DNA of 64,000 nucleotides from positions 1 to 64,000 of the forward strand of contig CAJJDD010000021.1 in the NCBI GenBank assembly GCA_905182895.1, written 5' to 3'. The notes beneath the pieces are model-generated. The model was not told the origin of the DNA and made no database searches. It was given only the letters and a program-made list of their open reading frames with translations. Below are positions 10,306-17,666 of the stretch, piece by piece. How positions within the stretch are numbered: position 1 is the first letter of the stretch; the number at the start of each line of letters is the position of its first letter. This DNA comes from Flavobacteriales bacterium UBA4466 (lineage in GTDB: Bacteria; Bacteroidota; Bacteroidia; Flavobacteriales_D; Sanyastnellaceae). Position numbers and translations under genes: made by a program.

Positions 10306-10980
10306 ATGCTGAAGAAGGTTGGTTTGATTTTTATAGTACTCATTTTTCCGTTAGGTTTTCTACTTTTCTTTGGGTTAGCGTTAGATCATAAATTCAAAAC
10401 ACTACCTTATTATCATCCTTCTGAAATTCTTTTGGACTCTGCCGATAATGACTTAGGCAAGACCTATTTCTTGCCGAATAAGGAGTTTGTAAACCATAAC
10501 GGTGACATAGTCTCGATAGAGTCTTTGAAAGATAACGTTTATCTTCTTGCGCCTTACTCGTTAGGTTCTGAGTATATCTCGGTTATAACTAAGAGACTTC
10601 TTACAGCTAACTTTAAGTATACAGATGAGGATAACATTAAAATCATTGGTCTGAATACAGATGGAGTAATACAGGATGAAGAGCATTTAAAGGATTACAT
10701 GGTTAATCTTAACCGAAATGCAGATGAAACAGATAATTTTTTCTATCTAAGCACTACGTCAAAGGAAGCTATGGAAGATTTTATCACTAAGGAGCTAGGG
10801 ATAGTTAATCTAAATAATAGCGCGATTACGCTCTTAATTGACTCTAGGGCTCAAATTAGAGGAAGGTACAATCTAAATGCTGAGAGACAAATTAATGATG
10901 CGATAGAAGACATTGCGCTTTTAAGAAAGGAAATAGATATTGAGAGGTATGAAGCTAATAAAGTTAATTCTAATAATTAG
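10306..10980 (+). CDS. SCO-like thioredoxin-fold protein lacking copper-ligand cysteines
   Basis: 224 residues with an N-terminal membrane anchor (about 5-26) and a periplasmic domain. The domain follows the SCO pattern: an opening strand (FLPNKEFVNHNGDIVSIESL), a central region equivalent to the SCO metal site, and the DSRAQIRGRYN strand near the end. Where SCO proteins carry CxxxC, this protein reads APYSLGSEYIS, with no cysteine, so it cannot bind copper in the usual way. Its 3' end overlaps the start of the genuine SCO gene (10949) by about 30 bases. A structural or partner role in oxidase assembly is an inference from position. Confidence 0.6.
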   Translation: MLKKVGLIFIVLIFPLGFLLFFGLALDHKFKTLPYYHPSEILLDSADNDLGKTYFLPNKEFVNHNGDIVSIESLKDNVYLLAPYSLGSEYISVITKRLLTANFKYTDEDNIKIIGLNTDGVIQDEEHLKDYMVNLNRNADETDNFFYLSTTSKEAMEDFITKELGIVNLNNSAITLLIDSRAQIRGRYNLNAERQINDAIEDIALLRKEIDIERYEANKVNSNN

Positions 10981-11627
10981 TGTCTTAGGCCAATTTGGCT
11001 GTAGTTTTTTCGAGGATCATAATCCGCGTGATCAAAATAAAGTTTCAGTAACGGATAATAATGGCTATCTAAAAGAAGGTGAGCAACTTCCTTTCTTTGG
11101 ACCTATAACCAAGGATGGACAGGACACCCTGTTCTATCAGGTTCCTAAATTCTCCCTGCTTGATCAGGACTCTTTAGATTTGGATATGCCTATTTAGTGA
11201 AGAATTTTTTATTGTTGATTTTTTCTTTACTACCTGCCAAACAATTTGCCCGATTATGACTAGTGAATTAGTTAAATTACAAGGCATGCTTTATGAAAGA
11301 GGATTGGGTGAAGAAATACAATTCTTATCCGTAACGATAGACCCAAATACCGATTCACCTCAGGTATTAAAAGCATACGCAGAGAATAAAGGGTGTAACT
11401 TAAACAGTTGGGCTCTAGGTACTGGAGAAATTGAATACATCGATGAGCTCAGTAAGGAAGGATTTTTTCTGGCAGTAGATAGAAATGCGGCTTATCAGGA
11501 TGGAATAATTCATAGCTCACAGGTTATTCTAGTAGATGGAAATAGGCATGTAAGAGGGTCTTATGATGCGGTTGACGAAAACGAAATGCAAAAATTATTA
11601 CAGGATTTAATTATTTTATCAGAATGA
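10949..11627 (+). CDS. SCO-family copper chaperone lipoprotein (frameshifted)
   Basis: The ATG at 10949 starts MKLIKLILIISVLGQFGC, a lipoprotein signal with a lipobox Cys, supporting this start over the TTG at 10940. The frame breaks near 11190-11215. After removal of one net base the reading continues as VDFFFTTCQTICPIM, which contains the SCO copper motif CxxxC (codons at 11235 and 11247). The remaining domain (from 11256) includes SVTIDPNTDSPQVLKAY and the late HSSQVILVD segment, whose His is the third copper ligand of the family. SCO proteins deliver copper to the CuA site of oxidase subunit II. The stop overlaps the DUF420 start (ATGA). Confidence 0.85.
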
Positions 11628-12175
11628 CAGTTAAAAACTCAAAAGGAACAAATAAAATTATTATGCTACTGGGTGTGGTTATACCGCTGGTAGTGGCTGT
11701 ATTATATGTGCTTCCGAAGCCTGAGAATATGAATCCTGGGGTGAAAGCTATTCTAGAGAATTCGCCTAAGTTCAATGCCTGTATTAATGCGACTACATTT
11801 ATTCTCTTGATTTTAGCCTTAGTAGCGATAAAGGCTAAAAAAGTACAGTTGCACAGTAAGTTAATGACATCAAGTATAGCTCTTGGTGTGCTCTTCCTTT
11901 TGAGTTATGTGTCTTATCACTTTAGTTTTGATGATACCATTTACCCATTGGATTCAGAGTTTAGGCCTTTATATATAACCATTCTAATTTCTCACATAGT
12001 GCTGAGTGCCATCGTAGTTCCTTTGGTTTTAATTAGCTATTTAAGAGGATTGAATGGAGAGATTGAAAGGCATAAAAAAATAGTAAAATTTGCCTATCCT
12101 ATATGGTTGTATGTGACGCTTACTGGTGTCGTTGTCTATTTGATGATATCTCCTTATTACGCATTTAATCAGTAA
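11624..12175 (+). CDS. DUF420 membrane protein
   Basis: 183 residues with five predicted helices (about 14-34, 52-70, 82-104, 123-145, 155-176). Conserved histidines lie near helix ends (LHSKLMTSS, SYHFSF, HIVLS, ERHKK), as in DUF420/YozB-like proteins that accompany cytochrome oxidase genes. The pattern suggests metal or heme handling during oxidase assembly, but the molecular function is not established. It overlaps the SCO stop by four bases and is followed 11 bases later by a small CxxC membrane protein. Confidence 0.8.
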   Translation: MTVKNSKGTNKIIMLLGVVIPLVVAVLYVLPKPENMNPGVKAILENSPKFNACINATTFILLILALVAIKAKKVQLHSKLMTSSIALGVLFLLSYVSYHFSFDDTIYPLDSEFRPLYITILISHIVLSAIVVPLVLISYLRGLNGEIERHKKIVKFAYPIWLYVTLTGVVVYLMISPYYAFNQ

Positions 12176-12186
12176 TTTTGTAAAAG

Positions 12187-12417
12187 ATGAAAAAAACGGT
12201 CTCGTTATTGCTAATCTTAATAATTGTATGTCTTTATTGTCCAGACATTGATGCACAATGCGCCATGTGCAAGCAAGTTGCAGAAGATGCCTCTAATCAA
12301 TCTGGAGATGCTATAGGTCTTGGATTAAACAATGGAATAAAATACCTTCTAGTTATACCATACGTTTTGTTTGGTATTTTTATGGTGGTGTTTTTCAGAA
12401 GGAAAGCGATAAGATAG
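12187..12417 (+). CDS. Small membrane protein with CAMC motif at the end of the oxidase block
   Basis: A 76-residue protein with an N-terminal signal or anchor helix (about 4-23). A short exported loop follows carrying DAQCAMCKQVAEDASNQ, then a C-terminal helix (about 50-68) ending in a basic FRRKAIR tail. The CxxC pair just after the signal helix is a plausible metal or redox site. It follows DUF420 by 11 bases with a clear ATG, so it appears to be part of the oxidase assembly block. I do not recognise a named family. Confidence 0.7.
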   Translation: MKKTVSLLLILIIVCLYCPDIDAQCAMCKQVAEDASNQSGDAIGLGLNNGIKYLLVIPYVLFGIFMVVFFRRKAIR

Positions 12418-12516
12418 TTCATGTCAAAATTGAATTTATTTCTTTCATATTCCCTATGATAAGAAGATAGCTTCAATTAGCACTTATTATACTAATATCA
12501 AGTAAACACGAGAGCA

Positions 12517-13239
12517 ATGAAAAATTTATACTTTATATTTTTACTAACGCTGTTGATTTTTCCAGATGTTGCTTTTGGACAGTTTGTTAAAGAAAAAAAG
12601 ATTACAAAGGGAGAGAGTTTCAGCGGTATTCAGTATATGAATGTGCAGGTTTCACATGAAAGGTCAGGTGATTTCATCCCGGCTGATATTCGTGTAAATG
12701 GACTAAATACTCGGAAGCAAACCATACTCACTCAGGTTATGGATACAACCTTTGAAATAAATAACTACAGATTATATACTATTTCTTGTGTAGAAAAAGG
12801 GTACATGTATTATAACGAAAAGTTCTGGCCTTCAGAGAATGAGATTCATTTACAACAGGTGAAATTAATACCTCTGGCCATTGGGCTTTCTACTGATGTG
12901 AGAGACATTAAATTTCTAGGGGATCAAACCGCTATCTATCATAAATCAAAACCGAGTTTAGCAGAAATTAAAGAATTCCTTGATTTAAACCCTTCTGTTA
13001 AAATAGCAATCGTGGGTCATGTAAATGGACCGGATAAAAGAAAGAGTCCTAAGTTCTATCAGAAAGCTTCTGAAGCTAGAGGGCAGGCAGTAATGAATTA
13101 CCTAATAGAGCTAGGCGTAGACGAATTAAGATTAGAAGCCCAAGGAAGAGGGAATACTCAGATGTTATTTCCTGATCCTAAAACTGATTGGCAGAATGAA
13201 GCCAATAGAAGAGTGGAAATTCTTATTACAGGCATTTAA
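12517..13239 (+). CDS. OmpA-family C-terminal domain protein
   Basis: 240 residues with a signal peptide (MKNLYFIFLLTLLIFPDVAFG). A middle region of beta-strands leads to a C-terminal OmpA-like peptidoglycan-binding domain (about 125-240). That domain shows the usual progression: VKIAIVGHVNG, a region equivalent to NxxLSxxRA seen as YQKASEARGQAVMNYL, GVDELRLEAQGRGNTQ and NRRVEILI. It probably anchors the outer membrane to peptidoglycan from the periplasm. It stands alone, about 100 bases after the oxidase block and 77 bases before the TolC gene. Confidence 0.85.
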   Translation: MKNLYFIFLLTLLIFPDVAFGQFVKEKKITKGESFSGIQYMNVQVSHERSGDFIPADIRVNGLNTRKQTILTQVMDTTFEINNYRLYTISCVEKGYMYYNEKFWPSENEIHLQQVKLIPLAIGLSTDVRDIKFLGDQTAIYHKSKPSLAEIKEFLDLNPSVKIAIVGHVNGPDKRKSPKFYQKASEARGQAVMNYLIELGVDELRLEAQGRGNTQMLFPDPKTDWQNEANRRVEILITGI

Positions 13240-13315
13240 CAATTGTTTTCCAGCCACTCTGTAATACCACTTTTTATTTAAGTAAGTTTGTCTTGATATA
13301 GTTAAATTCAAGGTA

Positions 13316-14743
13316 ATGATAAAGCACTTAATTTTTGTTCTGTTAATTTTTGCATCTGCAAAAGGAATAGGGCAGAATACATTTTCCCTCAACAAATGTT
13401 TGGAGATTGCTCTTGAGAATAATATCTCTCTTAGTCAAGGTGAGCTTAATGTTCAACAGAACGAGTTGGGGTTAATTCAAAGTAAGGCCAACTTGCTTCC
13501 TTCCCTTAACGGTAGCGCTAGTCACGGATATAACTGGGGACAAACAATTGACCCATTTACTAATCAATTTGCCACAAATAGGATTCAGTCCAACAGCTTT
13601 GGCTTAAACACGGGGGTAACGATTTTCAATGGTTTCACTCTTCAGAATAGAATAAAGCAAGCAGACTTGAATTTAAAAATAAGTCAACTTGGTTTGGAGT
13701 CTTCAATCAATGCCATTGCATTGGCCGTAGCAAACGCTTATTTATCTGTGCTCTTTAATCAAGAAATTAACACAGCTAATCTAGCGAATAGATTGGCCTC
13801 AAAAGAACAAGTAGATAGAGTTAAATTACTAGTGGAGGCCGGTCAAGTTCCTGAGGCTAACTTATATCAAGTTCAGGCGCAACTTGCACAAGACGAGGCT
13901 AGAGTAATCAACTCATTTAATGCTATTTCTCTAGCTAAATTGAATCTGATTCAGCTAATCCAACTTCCTGAAGAACAGAAAACGAATTTCGGAATAGAAA
14001 CTCCTTATCTGAACGAGCCCGTGTTTAACCTTCCTTCTAAGAATTCTGTTGTGTTAAATGCTTTAGGCACATTTCCGGAAGTTAAGAGTGCAGAGCTAAC
14101 CATTGCAAGAGCTGATTTAGAGTATAAAATAGCCAATGGAGGTAGATACCCTAGATTAGGAGCTAGCTATAATTATGGAAGTGGATTTTCTGGGGCTAAT
14201 CAAAGAGGAATTGGAGACCTTGTCAGTTTTGGAAATTTTCCGATAGGAACGCTTAGCGGTTCTAATCAGTCAGTGCTGTCACTGGACCAATTATCATTTA
14301 ATGATTTTGAGACGGTTCCTTTCTTTAATCAATTGAAGGATAATGTTAATCGAAGTATGTTTTTTAGTTTAAATATCCCGATTTTTAATGGGTTATCTAA
14401 TAGGACCAATGTTCAAATGGCGGAAATTGGTCAGGAGAATGCGAAATTAGAATCGCTAAATGTTAGAAATCAATTACGCCAGACTGTAGAATCAGCATTT
14501 GCAGACGCCACTGCTGCATATAAGACGTATGAAGCAGCAGACTATTCGTTAAGAGCCCAAAAAGAAGCTTTTAAATATGCTAAGATTAGGTATGAAGAAC
14601 AAGTCATAAACGGAGTAGATTATGCTCAGGCCAGGAGTCTAAGAGACGCAGCTTTGTCTGAGAAGATAAGAAGTCAGTATGACTATGTTTTCAAGCTGAA
14701 GATTCTAGAATTTTATCAGGGTAAAACAATATCTTTAAATTAA
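13316..14743 (+). CDS. TolC-family outer membrane efflux protein
   Basis: 475 residues with a signal peptide ending near GIGQ (residue 20) and the two-fold repeated helical layout of TolC channels. The repeats open with FSLNKCLEIALENNISLSQGELNV and, in the second half, LGTFPEVKSAELTIARADLEYKIANG. Long amphipathic helices with Gln/Asn/Ala-rich faces dominate, and the end QYDYVFKLKILEFYQGK is typical. It forms the outer membrane exit duct of a tripartite exporter. Its stop overlaps the start of the periplasmic adaptor gene, which supplies the partner; an inner membrane pump gene is not adjacent. Confidence 0.92.
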   Translation: MIKHLIFVLLIFASAKGIGQNTFSLNKCLEIALENNISLSQGELNVQQNELGLIQSKANLLPSLNGSASHGYNWGQTIDPFTNQFATNRIQSNSFGLNTGVTIFNGFTLQNRIKQADLNLKISQLGLESSINAIALAVANAYLSVLFNQEINTANLANRLASKEQVDRVKLLVEAGQVPEANLYQVQAQLAQDEARVINSFNAISLAKLNLIQLIQLPEEQKTNFGIETPYLNEPVFNLPSKNSVVLNALGTFPEVKSAELTIARADLEYKIANGGRYPRLGASYNYGSGFSGANQRGIGDLVSFGNFPIGTLSGSNQSVLSLDQLSFNDFETVPFFNQLKDNVNRSMFFSLNIPIFNGLSNRTNVQMAEIGQENAKLESLNVRNQLRQTVESAFADATAAYKTYEAADYSLRAQKEAFKYAKIRYEEQVINGVDYAQARSLRDAALSEKIRSQYDYVFKLKILEFYQGKTISLN

Positions 14744-16030
14744 TGGCGAATAAAGAGTCTAATAGGAAAGTCTGGATATTTTTAGGAGTAGTAATACTAA
14801 TAGTAGTGGCCGTTTTGCTTACGCAAAAGAATGATGATATTCTTGTAAGTACAGAAAGACCCACGTTTAAAGACATTATTTCTACCGTGAGCGCTAGTGG
14901 TAAAATTAGACCTGAAAGTGAGGTGAAAATTTTCTCCGAAGTGAATGGTCAGGTTACAGAACTGCTTATTAAAGAAGGTGATATAGTTAATAGTGGGGAC
15001 TTGCTATTAAAGGTTAATCCAGAAATATATAGAACAGCCTTACAGCGGAAGCAGGATACCCTAGTCTCAATTTTATAACTCTCAAACAATAGCTAACTAA
15101 TGCTATTTTAGATCAAGACTTTGAATCAGCTATCATTCATTTAAACGAAGCACTTCAATTAGTAATCAATTCTGATGACAATATTCTTAAATCAGATGTC
15201 TATTTAAATTTTGCCGAACTACAGAAAGAGAAGCCGCTAAAGAAAGTGTAAATAGTGCCAGATTTTCTATAAATAGTGCCCAAGCAGGGAAAGATGAGGC
15301 TACTGAAAATTTAAGTAGAACTGCTATTTACGCTCCGCAAAATGGAATAGTGACAGCCTTAACCATAGAAAAAGGAGATGTTATTTTGGGAACTGGAATG
15401 ACTAAAGGAGATGAGTTAATGAGAATTAGCGACTTGAATGTTATGGAGGTAGATGTAGATGTAAATGAGAGTGATATCGTGCGGGTAAACTTAGCAGATA
15501 CGGCACTCATAGAAGTAGATGCCTATCCTGATAGAAAATTCAAAGGGATTGTAACAGAAATAGCGAATACGGCTAGTAACTCTAGTTTAATGAGTACGGA
15601 TCAAGTAACTAATTTCTCTGTGAAAATCAGAGTTCTTAAAAACAGTTACGCTGATCTGTTAGCAGAAAAACCTTCTAGCTTCTCCCCTTTCAGGTCGGGA
15701 ATGAGCGCCAATGTGGACGTACGTACGGATTACATGAACAATGCTCTTGCTGTTCCTATTACTTCAGTAACCACTAGAACAGATACTACCTCTGTAGGGA
15801 AAGAGAAGCCCAAAAAGGAGGGCGATAGATCAGATGAAGAAGAGTTTACTTTGGTATTTGTGAAAGTTGGTAATAAGGCCCAAATTCGTTTGGTTGAACT
15901 TGGACTGCAGGATGATGAGTTTTATCAAATTACCCGAGGGTTAAAAGAGAACGATGAAATAATTGTAGGCCCATATGATGCAGTTTCTAAAAAGCTCAAG
16001 AATAATATGGAAGTACAGTTGGAAGAATAA
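14743..16030 (+). CDS. Efflux periplasmic adaptor subunit, MFP/HlyD-type (disrupted in the hairpin)
   Basis: The N-terminal piece (14743-15078) has one membrane helix (about 8-26) and the first barrel/lipoyl half (ISTVSASGKIRPESEVKIFS, EVNGQVTELLIKEGDIV). The C-terminal piece is open from about 15220 to 16030. It has a coiled-coil end (AAKESVNSARFSINSAQ), the second lipoyl half (TAIYAPQNGIVTALTIEKGD) and membrane-proximal beta domains. Between about 15050 and 15235 no single frame is intelligible. The gap (about 62 codons) equals the expected helical hairpin length, and fragments such as SFKRSTS and VINSD fit a hairpin tip. I read this as a cluster of indels, not a deletion. It bridges the TolC channel to an inner membrane transporter not seen here. 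Confidence 0.85.
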
Positions 16031-16036
16031 GACAGG

Positions 16037-16723
16037 ATGAAAAATGGGATCCTCTGTATAGAAACAGCTACTAAGAATTGCTCTGTGGCATTATTCGAAG
16101 ATGGACACTTAGTGTCATGTAGAGAAGAGTCTAGTACAGAATATATCCACTCTGAGAAACTAGCCCAGTTTATCGATGAGGTACTAACAGAAAACAAAAT
16201 CACTGCTAAAAATTTGGCGGCTGTGTCACTAGCTTCAGGTCCAGGATCTTATACGGGATTGAGAATAGGGGTTTCTACAGCCAAGGGAATAGGTGTAGGT
16301 GCAGGAATACCATTGATAGCCATACCTAATTTAGTTCAGTTGGCTCTGGCAGCTAAAACTATAGATGATTCTTTCGAACTATATATCCCTATGTTGGACG
16401 CTAGAAGAATGGAAGTGTTTACTGCTGTTTTTACAGCTAATCTAGAAGTGCTAGAAAACACTTACGCTAAAGAAATTGACGCAGATAGCTTTAATGATTT
16501 GGCAGGTAAAAAGATTGCCATTTTTGGGGATGGGGCTGAAAAATGTCTTGAAACATTAAACTGGTTAAATGTAGAATTATTAGAAGTCCAATGCAGTGCA
16601 CGAAACCTTGGTCAGATTACGTTAACTAAGTTAATCGAGAAGAAATTTGAAGATTTGGCATATTTCGAGCCTTTTTACTTGAAAGATTTTATCGCTGGAA
16701 CTCCGAAGAAAATATTTAAATAA
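16037..16723 (+). CDS. tsaB: tRNA threonylcarbamoyladenosine biosynthesis protein TsaB
   Basis: 228 residues of the ASKHA fold, with the opening phosphate-loop strand ILCIETATKNCSVALFEDG and the family motif SLASGPGSYTGLRIGVSTAKG (about 66-85). It partners TsaD, TsaE and TsaC in making the t6A37 modification of ANN-decoding tRNAs; TsaE is encoded elsewhere in this window (35711). The length and lack of the TsaD metal-binding histidines make this TsaB. It follows the adaptor gene by six bases and is followed immediately by a GTG-started lipoprotein gene. Confidence 0.95.
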   Translation: MKNGILCIETATKNCSVALFEDGHLVSCREESSTEYIHSEKLAQFIDEVLTENKITAKNLAAVSLASGPGSYTGLRIGVSTAKGIGVGAGIPLIAIPNLVQLALAAKTIDDSFELYIPMLDARRMEVFTAVFTANLEVLENTYAKEIDADSFNDLAGKKIAIFGDGAEKCLETLNWLNVELLEVQCSARNLGQITLTKLIEKKFEDLAYFEPFYLKDFIAGTPKKIFK

Positions 16724-16724
16724 A

Positions 16725-17143
16725 GTGGGAAATAGACTTATCATATTACTAGCCATTGTACTGTTAACCGGTTGTAAAGGATGCAGGGAGAATAATAGTG
16801 TGGTTCCTTTAGTAAGCGTAGATTTTTCGATTAATATTAATGATGCGTCTTATTTCGAGTTGACGAGTATTACAGGATGGGTTTATGTAACAGGAGGTAG
16901 CCGTGGTATTATCATTTATAGAAATAATATAGATCAGTTTACAGCTTTTGATAGACATGCTCCTTATAATGCAGAAGAAGGATGCAGGGTATTTGTTCTT
17001 GAAGATGATATAACTCTAAAGGATGAATGCAGTGAGTCCAGCTGGTTGATTCTAGACGGAAGTTTGATTTCAGGGCCTGCAGAACAACCTCTAAACAGTA
17101 CAGCACGAATCTAAGCGGGTCTATTCTCAGAGTAACTAATTAG
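16725..17143 (+). CDS. Rieske-like small lipoprotein (frameshifted 3' end)
   Basis: It starts with GTG at 16725, one base after the tsaB stop. The signal peptide ends in a lipobox (LLTGCKGCR). The body resembles small Bacteroidota Rieske-type proteins: a GSRGIIIYRNN strand, then FDRHAPYN, EEGCRVFV, DECSESSWLILDG and GPAEQPL. The canonical CxH...CxxH cluster ligands are not all present (only one Cys in each expected pair), so the iron-sulfur site may be lost or obscured by errors. The apparent stop at 17112-17114 follows a break near 17098. In the shifted frame the tail STNLSGSILRVTN continues to a stop at 17143. Function is unknown. Confidence 0.6.
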
Positions 17144-17439
17144 TAGTGTTTTAACGTTCCGAATATGAAACGTGGACGGCTGTAAGCATCAATGTTTTCA
17201 TATTCCTTGTTAGCAAATTTTATCTTATTGTCAGTATTGCTCTTCCAATATTTGATTTTACTTTATGAGGTGTTTGACATAATTTTTTCTTCTGGTAGAG
17301 AATACCTCCAAGAGCCCCATTTTTATTGAGTATTTTGAGATATCTATATTTATTATTCTCTGCCATAAGCATAGAAGTAAATGAGAGAAATAAAAGCATG
17401 GACAAATGTTCTTAATTGTATTTCGATTTTTGTCGTCAT
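17140..17439 (-). CDS. Small secreted protein, unknown function (frameshifted)
   Basis: No long open frame exists, but two minus-strand pieces read like a real exported protein. One is MLLFLSFTSMLMAENNKYRY, continuing with NKNGALGGILYQKKKLCQT (about 17401 down to 17240). After one shift near 17235 it continues IKYWKSNTDNKIKFANKEYE and SRPRFIFGTLKHY to a stop at 17140. A possible earlier ATG at 17439 (MTTKIEIQLRT) joins through another shift. The stop overlaps the end of the convergent lipoprotein gene by four bases. I do not recognise a family. Confidence 0.35.
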
Positions 17440-17613
17440 TCTTAAATCGGCTACAACTTCCGCATATCCACACTATATATTGAGCTCATTAATCTAAACA
17501 ATATTAATGAGATATATAGAACGCCAATTTATTAAGATCCTAAAAAAAGCCACCAGCTACTTCATATTTTGCCACGGAAAATCAATTTGGGGTTTTGCTA
17601 GAAGTTTAATCAA

Positions 17614-17650
17614 TAAAAAAAGAGGGCCGAAACCCTCTCTTTTATTTTTT
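17614..17650 (-). terminator. Rho-independent terminator of the large T9SS-substrate gene
   Basis: On the minus strand a 6-bp GC-rich stem (AGAGGG/CCCTCT) around a TTTCGG-type loop is followed by a run of seven T. It lies 17 bases beyond the stop of the gene ending at 17667. Confidence 0.85.
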
Positions 17651-17666
17651 ATTGTGATAGTGTCTT

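Noticed and set aside
15081-15225. A TPR-like reading (LDQDFESAIIHLNEALQLV...) inside the MFP gene, as if a foreign TPR segment had been inserted
   Set aside because: The gap length matches the normal MFP hairpin, and fragments in the other frames (SFKRSTS, VINSD) fit the hairpin better. The TPR look is probably chance in a badly damaged patch, though it cannot be fully excluded without reads.
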